Assembly (NCBI GenBank): GCA_014529385.2 | Contig: CM043942.1 | Coordinates: forward strand, 35,135,469-35,199,468 | Reading direction: 5' to 3' | Source of the DNA: Adiantum capillus-veneris | Lineage: Eukaryota; Streptophyta; Polypodiopsida; Polypodiales; Pteridaceae | DNA: 64,000 nucleotides | Shown here: piece after piece, positions 1 through 11,640 of the stretch | Numbering within the stretch: the stretch's first letter is position 1 | How the letters are laid out: each line of letters begins with the position of its first letter | Notes under the pieces: generated by a model | Seen by the model: the letters and a program-made list of their open reading frames with translations, nothing else | Database searches by the model: none | Told to the model about the DNA's origin: nothing | Made by a program: the position numbers and the translations under genes

Positions 1-126
1 CAAGGGAAAGATGAGCTAGACTTGGAAAAGTAAAGCTATCACTTGTGGGCTTAGATTGCATTGAGACCCCTGGCAAAACAACATATGGAGGATCCATCGG
101 ACTTACCGAGGGAGTCTCCATTTGTG

Positions 127-1095
127 TTATAAGTTTGGTTGTTTAGCCTTCCTTGTATCCAAGAATTTCATGAGACCCATTGAAGGCATGTGGATCCCCT
201 TGTTCTGTCTCTCTAGCTCAATAACCCTATGGATGACCTCACAAACTCTTTGTTGTTGATCCTCTACACTAGTAGCACCCATTGTGGATTGTAGGATATC
301 TAACCAACCCACTTGATAGGTGTGACATGTGTATAGGTCAGTTAGAGTCCTCGTTTGTAGTTCATAGTCCCAGTTTTTGTTTAGAAATGCCCCATCTAGG
401 ATTGAGATGCTAGGGGTGTCCTTTGAACTAGATGCAATGTGGCTCTCTATGTGTTGATCCTTAGTGGTCGTTAATTCAAGAGCACTCAATTTCTCGTCTG
501 GCATGGATATTGACATAGGGTCTTTTGCTTTTAACTCTCTCTTTTGCTCTGCCCTATGTAAGCTCTCAATTTCCTTTTCCCTAGCTGTAATGATATACTG
601 CTCAACCTCTTGTACTTTGGCAATGCTTCTTCCATCAGGTAGTATAACCTCGGAGGGGAATAGCCTTGAAGAGTCAGGGGGTGCAATGAATGGAGTATTC
701 CCATGCACACTCTCCAGGAGCACGGGGTCTACGTTGGTCATGAATGGCAAATTTACTCCCCCACCCACCCACCCCATTTACATCGTTAGCTCCATGTTCG
801 AAGCGAGTGACTTTACTAAAGGTTTCCTTCAAGCATCTAAGCACGCTCGACCCAGACTATGGGCCCCTAGCATCATGTCTTTGCTTGAGCTATCAGGATT
901 AGGCATCAAGTAACCCTCCATGACGTCGTAGTTAGAGGAAAAGTCACTAGACGCAATATGTGGGTCCTGAGTGGTACTACCTTGGGTTCCCACTGAGGGC
1001 CTAGAGCCTAAGGTAGAGGAATAATGAGTGTCCATGTAAACAGAGACACTCTCGATGTGCTTGTCCTCTAGCACACGACCAGAGCATAGGTGCAT
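127..1095 (-). pseudogene. Decayed gag-like ORF of minus-strand Ty3/gypsy element G1
   Basis: Two open stretches (829-1095 and 127-777) lie in the same minus frame, separated only by a TGA at 829-831 and a TAA at 778-780, so they look like one broken reading frame of at least 300 residues. I do not recognise a conserved domain. The N-terminal half is Ser/Asp-rich and the C-terminal half is charged and helical (a run of E, R and K around IITAREKEIESLHRAEQKRE). Position is the main argument: it follows, on the same strand, the gypsy-type primer-binding site at 1871-1888, where gag would be expected. The left window edge cuts off anything further downstream. It could instead be an unrelated element-borne ORF. 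Confidence 0.42.
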
Positions 1096-1870
1096 GTGAC
1101 CTCAACACTCTAGAAGTGTTGGTGAGTGTCCGTAAGGGCTGCTCACCTAGTTTTTTATGTGTTTACAATCCAATTTTTTGTATTCATGGTCCCTTTTTTT
1201 AACCGAGCCATAAAATATGGTGTGTGATAGCTCAAAACGAGCATCTTGGCTAGGGGGACGTGCCCTACTTTACGGCCCCCAATTTGGTTATGTATAGCCC
1301 TCGGCATCCTAAAACTAGTCTTTTCCTAGGTGGGGAGAGGGCTAGAATTAGTAAGTCCAAAGGTTGAGTGTGAAGGGGATGGTGAAGGACTTGAGGAACT
1401 TGTCCCGCATACCCTCCCTTCACTTGAGATCCTAGTCTTTATAGATAAGGGTAGTGTGAGTAGTATATCATAAGACTGAGGCCTGGGCTTGGGCTTGGGC
1501 TTGAGGAAAGATCTCGATCCCGATCCTTTTAGGATAAGGTTTTTTTTTACATTTAATTTCCAAATTTCTTTTTGGTCTCAATATTCGCGAGCGTTTTTTT
1601 TTTACATAAAAACTTTTGTGAGAATAATGTGGCTGCGTGCACACTGAGCTCCCACACGCACACAACACCTCCTACGAGCTCTGTCTAGCCTCGTTTCAAC
1701 TAACATAGCTAAATATAGCTAATTAATGCTAAGTACCTTTGCTAACACTCTATCAAACACGGTACTTTGCACACTAGATAGTCAACACAACACAACAAAA
1801 CACAGAAAACAGATGGAAGAAACGCTTCTCAAGGTAGCACTGGGTGCTCCTTGAGCTTAATGCAAAGCTT
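1096..1870 (-). other. Non-coding leader between primer site and gag-like ORF of G1
   Basis: No reading frame of interest. The stretch contains short T/A homopolymers near 1540-1600 and a GGGCTT-type short repeat near 1485-1505. In the minus-strand reading of element G1 it occupies the place of the untranslated leader downstream of the primer-binding site. Confidence 0.4.
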
Positions 1871-1888
1871 TCTCCGGCAGTGGTGCCA
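1871..1888 (-). other. Primer-binding site of gypsy element G1
   Basis: The minus strand reads TGGCACCACTGCCGGAGA, close to the well-known plant Ty3/gypsy primer site that begins TGGCGCC and continues with TGCCGGGGA. It is separated by a few T residues from a presumptive LTR end TACA at 1893-1896 (read on the minus strand). This orients G1 on the minus strand with its 5' LTR to the right. Confidence 0.6.
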
Positions 1889-2130
1889 AAAATGTACGCT
1901 TTGTTGTACGTGTCGAAAGTTGGGAACTTGCCTATGCACTATGTGCGAGACTCAGAAGGCTGCAAACACACAACTAGAAGATCCTAGCAAGCTCAAAGGG
2001 GTAGGGGTATGTCACTCACCACTCAATGCTTCCATCGTGAAGGATCTTGTGCTGCGAAGAAGAAGGAGTCACCGTCGATGCCGTGCTCAACCGCTCGCTG
2101 CTGCAGATGCCATCGCAATGCTCAATCAAA

Positions 2131-2240
<110 letters not shown>

Positions 2241-2638
2241 CTGTAGCATACACAGACACATACACCTGTGAGCACACGAAGGAGAAGGAGACAGAGATTG
2301 AGCAAGAGCACTTCTTAGCTTACACCTCCCAGAAGTAGGATTTTAGGTCAAAATAGACCTTTTATAAGAGTTTAACTAGTATCAAATGAGATATGTGGTG
2401 CACCTCTCATTGGCGATCACCCAAGCACCTATAGGACCGACAAGCCCCTTACTCAAAACAATATGTTATCCGTGGATGTTAACTGTGCCGATGCCCATTT
2501 TCCAAGGCCAGCACCAAGCAATAGGTCAAGGGTGTCAACAAGAAAAAAACTGTGGTTTTTTGAATGTGACCCACTTCTATCATTTATGACAATGGGGTTG
2601 TAGCTCAATAGTTTTTGGTCATGCATGTTGGAACTATG

Positions 2639-2865
2639 TGTTGGAATTAGGGTTGCAAATAAACACACACATCTTGGAGAAGACAAAGGAAGCTCAAGGC
2701 ACACAATAGAGAGTGTGTTACTTAGTGTGCAATGGAAAGATAGATAGCCCTAGAGTGATAGGCGTATATACAATGCACGGGGGGAAAAACCTCCTAAAGA
2801 GGGAAAAAATGCCCCGGCGGTCGTAGTGTGTTCACACACATCACTAACACATGTATATGGTAACA
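2639..2865 (-). repeat. 3' LTR of the copia element
   Basis: 227 bp, TG...CA ends, near-identical to 7552-7778. A third, diverged copy of this LTR lies in the other orientation at 16432-16659. Confidence 0.95.
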
Positions 2866-2876
2866 AATCCCCCCTG
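2866..2876 (-). other. Polypurine tract of the copia element
   Basis: The minus strand reads CAGGGGGGATT immediately before the 3' LTR, a standard plus-strand priming site. The same G-rich element precedes the related LTR at 16432. Confidence 0.8.
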
Positions 2877-2940
2877 GAGTGATGCGGTGAACGAGAGCTG
2901 GCACATGAGTAAAGGGAAGTGCCATGCCCTGAGGACAGGA

Positions 2941-4719
2941 TCAGTCCACAAAGGGGACTAAGCCCAAAGCTTTGCAGAAAGCTTCAAGCTTCTCACGAGA
3001 CAATGCCTTTGTGAAAAGATCTGCAAGGTTGTCCTGTGTTGGCACATAATCCAAGCTGATCTCTCCTGCTGAGAGCCTCTCCCTCACATAGTGGTAATGC
3101 ACCTCAATGTGCTTTGTGCGAGCATGAAAAACTGGGTTCCTCGCAACTGCTAATGCGCTCTGACTGTCAGTGTAGATAGTGTTGGCAGTGTCCTGTCCAA
3201 CACCCAAATCAGCCATAAGGCGTCTGAGCCATACACACTCAACCGTAGCTGTGAAGACTGCCTTGTACTCATCCTCACAACTCGAAGTGGCCACAGTAGG
3301 TTGCTTCTTGCTCAACCATGATATACATGAACTGCCAAGCATGAAACAAAAACCACTTGTGGACACTCGCGTGTCAAAACAACCAGCCCAATCTGAGTCT
3401 AAAAAAGCATCTAAGTCTGGCGGCAATGATCCCCCCGTGGGATAAAACAAGCCAAGATGTAAAGTGCGACTAAGGTAGCGGAAAATCCTCTTGACAGCCT
3501 GCCAATGCTTAGACCCTGGGCTATGCATAAATCTGCTGACCTGTGAGACTGCAAACTGAATATCCGGCCTCGTGTTGCATACATAAATGACGCAGCCAAC
3601 AGCAGTTTGGTAAAGAGTGACATCAGCAGGATCGCCAGCATCATGTAGACTCAACTTCAAACCTGTTTCCATGGGAGTGGCAATAGGTTTGCAATCCTCA
3701 AGTCCAAACTTACATAGCAATGTCTCTATGTAACTTTTCTGACACAAGCCAATACCATCATCACACTGCTTAAACTGTATACCCAAGTAATGATGCAAGA
3801 GCCCCAAATCTTTCATCTTGAAAGTAGCATTCAAATCAGGCTTAAATTCAGCAATATCTCTCTCATTTGGTCCAGTGATCAGCAAATCATCAACATAAAG
3901 AACCACGATGACAAATACATCACCCTCACGCTTTACATACAATGTGCTTTCTGTTGGACTGTTACGAAAGCCTTGTTTGACCAAATGAGTGTCAGCTTTC
4001 TCATACCAAGCACGAGGAGATTGCTTCAACCCATACAAAGCCTTGTTACATTTGCACACTTTGTCCTCTTGTCCTTTTATGACAAAACCGCGAGGCTGCG
4101 TTACATAAACTTCCTCAAATATGTCACCATTCAAGAAAGCAGTAACAATGTCTGATTGATGTACATCCCAACCAAAATGAGCTGCCGATGCACATAGAAA
4201 ATGTACAGTAGTCATACGACAAGTGGGAGCAAAAGTCTCTTCATAATCTATGCCTTTTTGCTGTGCATAACCCTTTGCAACAAGTCGAGCCTTATGGCGA
4301 TCGATCTCACCATCCTGTTTGCGTTTCAACTTGTAAACCCACTTTGTACCAATGGCCTTTTTGCCAGGAGGCAAATCACATAAAGTCCATGTGTCATTTT
4401 CTATAAGTGCATCATATTCTGATTGCATGGCAGCCATCCAATTTTCTGAATTCTGTGCTTCATCAAAAGACAGAGGCTCCTCAACATCATGTAAACTAGA
4501 CACATCCAAAGCATAACAATCTGATGCATAAGATGCATGGCGAGAGCTTGAACGAGTACGACTAGACAAAGGTGCATCCAATTTACTGTCACGCAAAGTG
4601 TGCACCAGCCATTTTGGCATACCTCTAGCCTGCTCATTTTCAGCCCTTTCCTCATCAAGTACATCGTGTACATCTGCATCAGTAATAGGCTGATCTAAAA
4701 CATTTTCAGAAACCCCCAT
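2941..4719 (-). pseudogene. Copia reverse transcriptase and RNase H domain
   Basis: This open stretch of 592 codons covers the C-terminal half of the copia polyprotein. Reading from the N-terminus, it has an acidic linker, then the reverse transcriptase with WVYKLKRKQDGEIDRHKARL, a substrate-binding region with GYAQQKGIDYEETFAP, and the catalytic YVDD in VVLYVDDLLITG. RNase H follows, with the catalytic Asp in LDSDWAG, the SGFCFMLGSSCISW block and TSSCEDEYKAV, ending in FTKALSREKLEAF. All core motifs look intact. It is in the same frame as the integrase part, from which only a TAG at 4723-4725 divides it; the ATG at 4719 is therefore probably an internal Met, not a true start. The enzyme would copy the element RNA into DNA in virus-like particles. 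Confidence 0.93.
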
Positions 4720-4722
4720 AGG

Positions 4723-5520
4723 CTATACATTTGCCTCATTGGAACTTACATTCGTATTTCCACCACTAAAAAGAGGCAACAAAGTGTCATAAATGTCATG
4801 TGAGCTTACATTACTGTCTCTAGTACATGACAGCAAGGGCTCAACAGAATCTTCCACAAACCCTACATCCCGAGAAACCAAAATACGTTTTGTTTGCGGA
4901 TGATACAACCTGTAACCTTTGCTTTCAGCACTATAACCAACAAAAATACATTTGACAGTCTTATCATCCAATTTTCTACGCTGCACTTGTGGCACCAAAG
5001 CATATGCCAAACAGCCAAAAACACGCATGTGCTCAATAGAAGGTTTTCTATCATGCCATGCTTCATATGGAGTAATAGACTGCAAAGCTTTCGTAGGACA
5101 CCTGTTAAGTACATAAGTGGCACACATGATGGCCTCAAGCCAAAAAGAATGCGGTAAAGCTTGACTTTTGACCATACATCGTGCCATTTCCGTCAGTGAC
5201 CTGTTTTTCCTCTCAGCAGCACCATTTTGTTGAGGTGTATAAGGCACTGTACATTGGTGTTTTATCCCACGACTAGCCAGAAATGCATTAAATTCATGAG
5301 ACATATATTCCCCCCCTCGATCAGAACGGAGGGTGCCCATAGTACATTTTGAGACATTTTTAGCTATAGCCAGAAATTGTTTGAAGCACATAAAGACTTC
5401 GGACTTCGCTTTAAGCGGAAATACCCATGCATGCCTGGAGTAATCATCAATGAAAGTCACGAAGTACAGGTAATTGCCCAAGGACGGAGTTTGCATGGGC
5501 CCACAAACATTACTATGCAC
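4723..5520 (-). pseudogene. Copia integrase core domain
   Basis: This stretch of 265 codons encodes the rve-type integrase core. The three catalytic acidic residues are visible: Asp in FIDDYSRHAWVF, Asp in TLRSDRGGEY, and Glu in PQQNGAAERKNRSL. The remainder matches the copia integrase C-terminal part (VFGCLAYALVP, FVGYSAESKGYRLY). It is bounded upstream by an in-frame TAG at 5524-5526 and downstream by TAG at 4723-4725, and lies in one frame with the flanking domains. The enzyme normally joins the cDNA to host DNA and makes the 5-bp target duplication seen at the element ends. Confidence 0.92.
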
Positions 5521-5523
5521 AAG

Positions 5524-5805
5524 CTACAACCTACATGTGGCCCTAACTGAACCATCCTTTGGAAACTTAGAACCCTGCATCTTACCCAAAATACAGCCTT
5601 CACAAACATGTTTGGCAGGTGCTTCAAGAGGCGGAAAAGAAGCAACCATATCAGATTTCTGCAAACGCAGCAAACTGGCAAATTCACATGACCAAAACGT
5701 GCATGCCAAAGTTTTGCATCTGAAATAGCCCTTGAATCTGCAACAGCATTTACAAAAAATTTTCCACACTTGTCATACAAAGTGAGCTTATACAGCCCAC
5801 GGCAC
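5524..5805 (-). pseudogene. Copia GAG-pre-integrase zinc domain with two frameshifts
   Basis: The segment encodes the HHCC zinc-binding N-terminus of the integrase, but in two frames. The first part (LWHARFGHVN) is in the frame of 5457-5867. The second part (FASLLRLQKSDMV to CEGCILGKM) is back in the main polyprotein frame. The switches sit near the T run at about 5811-5816 and near TTT at about 5680, so two single-base indels in short homopolymers, with restoring effect, are the simplest explanation. A TAG at 5524-5526 ends the segment just before the integrase core. Confidence 0.85.
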
Positions 5806-6516
5806 AAAATTTTTTCCACACTTATCACCAAAACTAAGATCATGAACTGTACATCTATCATCCACAAATTTGACTACAAGTCCAAGTCTAGCAAGTGCAG
5901 ATACAGACAAGAGATTCTTCTTGATCCCAGGTACATAAAGTGCATCAACAAGTGTGAAGGAACTGCCATTAGCAATAGTGAGAACAATCTTTCCAACTCC
6001 TGGATAAGAGGCGTTGTTGGCACAAGTGACTGAATTCCCATGAGGGACAGACTCGAGAGAGGTAAACAATTCACGATGTGGGGTAATGTGCTTTGTAGCA
6101 CCACTGTCGAAATACCACACATGTGAATCTGCAGCAACTGACAAGCATGCATCATGGACAGCAGGATTGTAAGTGCACTCTGTGCTAAAAGCCCATTCTG
6201 CATCAACATCAACAACACAGTCTCCTTTCACAGAAGACTCAACAATGGCTGCATTTGTAGTGGAACCAGCATTTGCAGTGGAACCACCCTCTTTCTTCTT
6301 AGCCTCTTTGGCCTTCAACTTAGGACACGACTTGATCAAGTGATCATTGGCTTTACAATAATGGCAACGCATCTTCTTTTTGCCCTTATCACCAGAATTT
6401 CCAGACGAATTGCTGCCAGCAGAAGCATTAGGAACATAATTTTTGCCACTCGCAGCAGAACCATAAGAAGTGGCTGCATTGTTGTTACCACCCTTCCTTT
6501 GAGAAGCAATAAAAGC
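5806..6516 (-). pseudogene. Copia nucleocapsid zinc knuckle and protease
   Basis: The same frame as gag continues through a Gly/Asn/Ser-rich linker into a complete CCHC zinc knuckle (CHYCKANDHLIKSC, C-x2-C-x4-H-x4-C), which would bind the genomic RNA. A Lys-rich stretch follows, then the aspartic protease with its active site in WYFDSGATKHI (D-S-G) and the hydrophobic GIKKNLLSVSAL block. The open part runs 5788-6372; the linker 6373-6516 is open in the same frame. The frame fails near 5806 through the first of two indels. The protease would cleave the Gag-Pol precursor. Confidence 0.9.
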
Positions 6517-7206
6517 CTATTCAACTGCACGTTGTCTAGTCCTGTTTTTTCTGGACAGTGACTCTTGCAACAGCAATGTGCATAATGCATCAAACTTGAC
6601 AACTTCTGGATTTCCTTGGGTCATCAGTCTCCAAGTACTAGCAAATGTCTGGTAGGAATCTGGTAAGGCATCAAGAACAGTCTGCACAAGGGAACTTTCT
6701 GAAATGACTTCACCTGCAGAAATAAGCTGCTCATTGATATCCTTGACACTAGCAAGGAAAGTGTCCATATCATCTTCCTCATGCATAATCTTCGGCTCCA
6801 GCTCTTTACGCAGCAAAGCAATTTTAGCCTCATTGCGGCTTGCATAAAGACCTGGTAGAATATCCCAAGCCTGTTTTGCAGATTTTGCTGAACGGATGTG
6901 AGGAACAATGGTGCGCTTCATAGACAACGCAATCAATGCATGAGCCTGCACATCCTTAACATCCCAACGAGCTTGTTCTACCATAGGCAAAACAACTCTA
7001 ACAATTGCAATCCTTGCAGCAAGACCTGCAACATCGCCTACATCCTCAGAACCAGGACGTACATCAATGCCCTGCACAATGTTCCAGACACCCTTTGACA
7101 CAAGAACATGTTGCATCATATAAGCCCACATAGGGTAGTTGTCCCCATCCAACCTGTCCTCAGCAGCAAACATCTTGAGCACATCTGTGTTGTTGTTGTC
7201 AGCCAT
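6517..7206 (-). pseudogene. Copia gag (capsid) domain
   Basis: This capsid part is open from the stop at 6517-6519 back beyond 7266. I take Met at 7206 (MADNNNTDVLKMF) as the start: it gives the usual Ty1/copia gag opening with FAAEDRLDGDNYPMWAYMM, and upstream codons fall in leader-like sequence. Conserved gag traits follow: KGVWNIV, a helical core with SAKSAKQAWDIL, and LPDSYQTFASTWR. The TAG at 6517-6519 interrupts the junction to the zinc-knuckle part in the same frame. In the cell this protein would form the retrotransposon particle. Confidence 0.9.
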
Positions 7207-7537
7207 GGTAAATGCTGCACCTGATGTGAAAACTACCCGAAAATAGGAGAAACGCAGCGGGAACAACCTGTGCTATATAGCACAAACCGTAGAAGACTAT
7301 AAGGCACCTGTTATGCAAAAAACGGCACTGACAAAAATTCTGCACAAAATGACGAAATAGCCTGTGCAGTACTGCCTGTAGTGGAAACGGAGGCCGAAAT
7401 GAGCCCAAATCAAAATTCTGAGCAGACCGAGCCCAAACCAAAATTCTGCGAACGCTCGCCAAAGCTCACTGAAATCGGAGAAAGTGAGCAGGCGTGTGCT
7501 GGAGCAGCTGGCGACTAACCCCGGGAGGACGTGACCT

Positions 7538-7549
7538 GCTCTGATACCA
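7538..7549 (-). other. Primer-binding site of the copia element (initiator tRNA-Met)
   Basis: The minus strand reads TGGTATCAGAGC, the classic complement of the plant initiator tRNA-Met 3' end, two bases from the 5' LTR. Confidence 0.95.
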
Positions 7550-7551
7550 AT

Positions 7552-7778
7552 TGTTGAAATTAGGGTTGCAGAGAAACACACACAGCTTGGAGAAGACAAA
7601 GGAAGCTCAAGGCACACAATAGAGAGTGTGTTACTTAGTGTGCAATGGAAAGATAGATAGCCCTAGAGTGATAGGCGTATATACAATGCACGCGGGAAAA
7701 AACCTCCTAAAGTGGGAAAAAATGCCCCGGCGGCCCTAGTGTGTTCACACACATCACTACCACATGTATATGGTAACA
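7552..7778 (-). repeat. 5' LTR of the copia element
   Basis: 227 bp, paired with 2639-2865. The minus strand carries CTATCTATC where a related LTR at 16432-16659 has CTATTTATATT, so the TATA element of this copy may be weaker. Confidence 0.95.
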
Positions 7779-7829
7779 CTATGGAGGGTAATATAAACCT
7801 AGGACGCACGTGGATGATAGCAACCAAAG

Positions 7830-8161
7830 CATTAGGTAGTCACCAGCCTCCTATTTGCCCAGTATTGACTCCACACTATGACTTGTAATTACATCACCAC
7901 AAGGGCAAAACAATATGTTATCTGTGGATGTTAACTGGGCCGACGCCCATTTGCCAAAGCCAGCACCAAGCGATGGGAAGCGTTGGGCAGTCACCAAGCC
8001 TCCTATTTTCCCGGTATTGACTCCACTATATGACTTGTAATTACATCACCACAAGGGTCTCCGTTGACGGTTATCATGTCCCAAGTTCTTTACTATCGGT
8101 TGTAGCGGCTTTAACACCAAGGTCAACACCAAGCAATAGGGAGTGTTGGGCAGTTGCCAAG
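7830..8161. repeat. Broken tandem sub-repeats flanking the copia insertion
   Basis: Related sub-repeat segments recur at 2459-2545, 7837-7980, 7990-8060 and 8120-8161. They share CAATATGTTATC, GTTAACTG, CAGCACCAAGC, GTTGGGCAGT, TATTGACTCCAC and TACATCACCACAAGGG. The copia element sits between the first copy and the rest, and G2 begins within the last one. The simplest reading is an array inside the G1 LTR broken by two insertions. Confidence 0.7.
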
Positions 8162-9721
8162 TGTCATAATAGCTAATATCTAATTCTCCTAAATGATTTT
8201 CTCATGTTAAACTGATCATTTAATATGGGGAAGTACCAGGGGAGAAAAAGCTAGAATATTGATTAAGCTGGCAGACCGAGAGATCCAAAGGGGAGGCCAT
8301 CTGCAAAAGAGCAATGTGCAACAATGGGCTTCAATGACCCTAAGGTTCATCCCATTAATACTTCAAAAATGCTAAGGTTCCAAAATTCAAAGGTTAAGTC
8401 CAATGGTCATTCCTTAGGAAAATTGGATGCTTTGCAGTGTGAAAAAAGTCTTCAAAGACTCCTAAAGAGGAGGGGGCGAGCCTTGTAAGTAGGGGATGAG
8501 AGAGAAACACACACACACACACTTACAAGCTCCCTTTACACAAAGGGAATAGGGAACACATGTCAGCTCCCTATCCCAGTTGCCCCCAAGGTGCACTCAA
8601 ATCCTATTGGATGGCCATAGAGGTGGACCAATGAGAATTAGGCTAGAGTACATTTAGTTTAATTCATTTTAAAACACTTGATAAAAGAACCAATAGAAAT
8701 TAAGCTCTTTAGAAGACTATTGGACAGTCTCCCAAGGGGTCCAATGAGCATTCAGCAGCCCAATGGCTTGCCTGATTCCTATTGGCCAGAAGACAAAGGG
8801 GTCCAATGAGAGTTTAATTGAATTAATTAAATTACCTAAAGCTCTCACAAAATGGAAACGGGAGACACATGTCAAAAGGCTATCACGTATGCTTCTCAAT
8901 TATCATTGGCTAAGCTTTGCAGGGTCCAATGGGGTGCTAGCATGAGTAAAATCCAAGAGGGGTCAACCAAGAGAGAGGGGGGGCTGATTTTGGAAGGCAT
9001 TATCACACACACACTCACACAATCTCATTTGTGAAGCAAGAAGACTCTCTCTCCTTCTCAAGCTTTAATGGAAAGCTCATCAACTACTCCAAGCTTGTGA
9101 GAAGGGAGGCCTACACCAACAACTCTTGGCTTTGTGATGCAAATCCAACCAAGTGCCAAGCTTCAATGCATGCTCATCTCCTCTACCATGCTAATTACTA
9201 AGCTATGCTAAGCTATTATGAGTAATTATGAGAGGAGATATAATTATTTCTCGTAAGAATACCCCTTCTTCCTCTCAATCTACTCTCATACCCCACTAGC
9301 TCTCACCATCTTTGAAGGTGTGTGAGGTCTTGGGTCTGAGACTATGAGGGAATTGATGTTGTGTTTTAAAGTGTTTGCTTAGTGCTTGAAGCTTCCATCT
9401 TCATTGCACTAGCTAGTTATTGGAGGAACACAAAGAATTGTATTGTGAAATGTCTCCCTTGATGGGGGAAACCTATAATACAAAGCCTTTTGGAGGGGGG
9501 ACCGGCTCCATATAAATCCGGTCCGCAACTGTTGTCAATAGCTTAATTTCTCTATCTTTTGAAGTATTGTTCATGCCTATCTAACTAGGTGTTATGTTTT
9601 TTGTTGCTCTCTCCATCCAAGCACTCTTGCTATGCACATTAGGAATCTATTCTAATGAAATGCTCACTATGTTTATGCTATTTTCCGCTACACATAAGTT
9701 ACTAGGCCATTAAATGTTACA
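8162..9721 (+). repeat. 5' LTR of gypsy element G2
   Basis: The right end is fixed by the primer site at 9723; the left end is inferred from the break in the surrounding sub-repeat and a TG start. It contains a TATA-like CATATAAAT near 9509 and no ORF of interest. No partner LTR is found in the window, so the exact left edge is not proven. Confidence 0.6.
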
Positions 9722-9722
9722 T

Positions 9723-9734
9723 TGGTATCAGAGC
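9723..9734 (+). other. Primer-binding site of G2 (initiator tRNA-Met)
   Basis: TGGTATCAGAGC, one base after the LTR end. Confidence 0.93.
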
Positions 9735-10212
9735 ACAAGGTTTCTCTTTTCTTGCTCAAGAAGGTAGGTCCTCAAGCTAGCTATAAATGGTTGGTATTAT
9801 TAATTGCAATTGAGTAAGTAGAATAGGGATTTTTCAGCCTTGCAGTGCGTCTGCTTCGTGTAGATAACGGGGCCAAAAGCTATGGTCTTAATAGTGGAGT
9901 CCTACAAGGCTTGCCTATGGCTTACCACTATTGAGCTATTAGAAGCTTGACAGGAGCCAGTGTTGCTTTTGTGTTGAAAGACCCTCTCTTCTATTCCTTG
10001 CAATTAATGATATTTGAGCCACGGGTACAGGAGCTTGAGTGCTTTTCTAAAGGGGTAAAGAGGAGTAGAAACTAGGGCTTGAAGTGCCAAAGTACACCTT
10101 TTATATAGAAATACACCTAAAACTTGTTAGATTGGCATACAGTAGTAAAGAGAGTGAAATTAATGTTGATCGCTTTGATTTTGCTAATGAGTAGGCTACT
10201 AATGATGCCCCT

Positions 10213-11640
10213 ATGCTTGTTAACTACCTTGTTTCTAGGCTTCAAAAAGCCATGGGTAATCCATCCCTCCAAAGTGAAGTGCAGTGGCAGCTTCGTGCTC
10301 ATGGGATTCTCCAAACTCCCCACCGTGAAAAGAGAGTACCTAGGAAGCCCCCTTGTGAGACTTCCAAAAGAGGCCTCTCTCCGATTCGGGAAGAAGAAGA
10401 GGATTTGTACGAAGGGCTCAAAAATTTACTACTTGACGACACATCTCCTTTCCAAAGGAGAACTGAAGAGCCCCCACCAAAAGTACGAGAAATAAGTGAG
10501 TCTCCTGCCACCTCAGCGGAGATGGCTCCACGAAGACGGCATGCAAAACACTCTCCATCACCTCCTAAACGAAGAAGACCAGCACACACTTCTCCACACT
10601 ATAATTCAAAGAGGGATGACAGAAAACAAGGCGAGAAAGAGGTCACCCGCTTCTCCATCCTCCTCAAATTCTTCCTCCTCTAAAGAAAGTGATGGTGCAA
10701 CTTTTGAACCACCAAAAAAAAGAGGCCATAGGAAACCCTATGCCGCGTGGAAGAGATCATCTAAACTCAAGAAGTTGAAAGAGAGAGGGAAGAGCATCTC
10801 TTTCCTTGCCTAAGATGGAACCTTTGGTGCTACAGACAAATTCTTGGCTTTCATCCAACAATTCGATGTGGCGTTTGGAGATGAGGGATTCACGGAGTCC
10901 TCTAAGCTACGCCATGTAACTATGCATTTTCAAAAGTCCGCCAGGCAATGGTGGTCTAGCCTACAAGAAAACGGTGAAGCCCCACAAACATGGAAAGCTT
11001 TAAGAGCTTCCATCATGAAGCAGTTTTTGGCCACCGATTGCAAAGACAAAGTACTCACCAAATGGTGAAGCTTGAAGTCTTTGCTTACAAATCTATTCAC
11101 AAATATGTAGACAAGTTTTGGGACTTACATCTCAAAGCCAGTGTCTTCAAAAAGATGGATTTTGAAGAGCAAAAACAACAATTTTGTGTGAGCTTAACTG
11201 AAGATATGGCGGAGTATGTCAACTCCCAAAGGCCACGCACCATATCTGTGGTCATACACCATACCATGGTGGCCTCACAAATCAATTTCCAAAGAGGGGT
11301 AGTAAGAGAAATCTTAAGTCCACGGAGAACATGGACCGTAACAATGAGACTAAGGGGAAGGACAATGTCCAAAAATCTCCTAAAGGCAACGCCAACAACA
11401 ACAAAGCTAAGGAGAAGGGATTCTATAAAGGCAAAAATAAACTCTCTCCTGAAGAGCTTGAGCGTTATCGTAAAGATAACCGTTGTTCAAATGTGTTGAG
11501 CAAGGGCATTTGTACCGTGCTTGCCCCCAAAGGAACCTTGGCCATGAGCCTCCTAGAGCTATCTTGGTCGAAATCTAAGAAGAGGAAGCTCACCACAAAG
11601 GATCTCCTCTATGCCACACTTGGGGAAAGGTAAGAGAACA
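10213..11640 (+). pseudogene. Gypsy G2 gag with zinc knuckle, frameshifted
   Basis: The reading frame moves between three frames. The first part (10213-10683) is a basic, Pro/Arg-rich N-terminus. The capsid-like core is in 10844-11068 (VAFGDEGFTESSKLRHVTMH, QWWSSL) and continues after a frameshift near 11065 with VFAYKSIHKYVDKFWDLHLK and FCVSLTEDM, the typical retrotransposon gag block. A Lys-rich stretch leads to a zinc knuckle at 11484-11524: C-x2-C-x4-H-x4-C is recovered only if one lost base is allowed near 11491. Several single-base indels show that this copy cannot make an intact Gag. Confidence 0.8.

Larger units (their letters stand above)
2634..7783 (-). mobile_element. Near-complete Ty1/copia retrotransposon with target duplication
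   Basis: The element itself is 2639-7778, with paired 227-bp LTRs (2639-2865 and 7552-7778) that start TGTTG and end GGTAACA. Both sides carry the 5-bp duplication CTATG (2634-2638 and 7779-7783). I count about ten differences between the LTRs (around 95-96% identity), so insertion is fairly recent. The primer site (7538-7549), gag, protease, integrase, reverse transcriptase and RNase H follow in the order typical of Ty1/copia (integrase before reverse transcriptase), all on the minus strand. The coding region carries three TAG stops in one frame and two small frameshifts, so this copy is not autonomous. Confidence 0.95.

Noticed and set aside
3790-4155. Plus-strand open frames inside the copia element
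   Set aside because: They are shadows of the minus-strand reverse transcriptase, whose motifs are clear.
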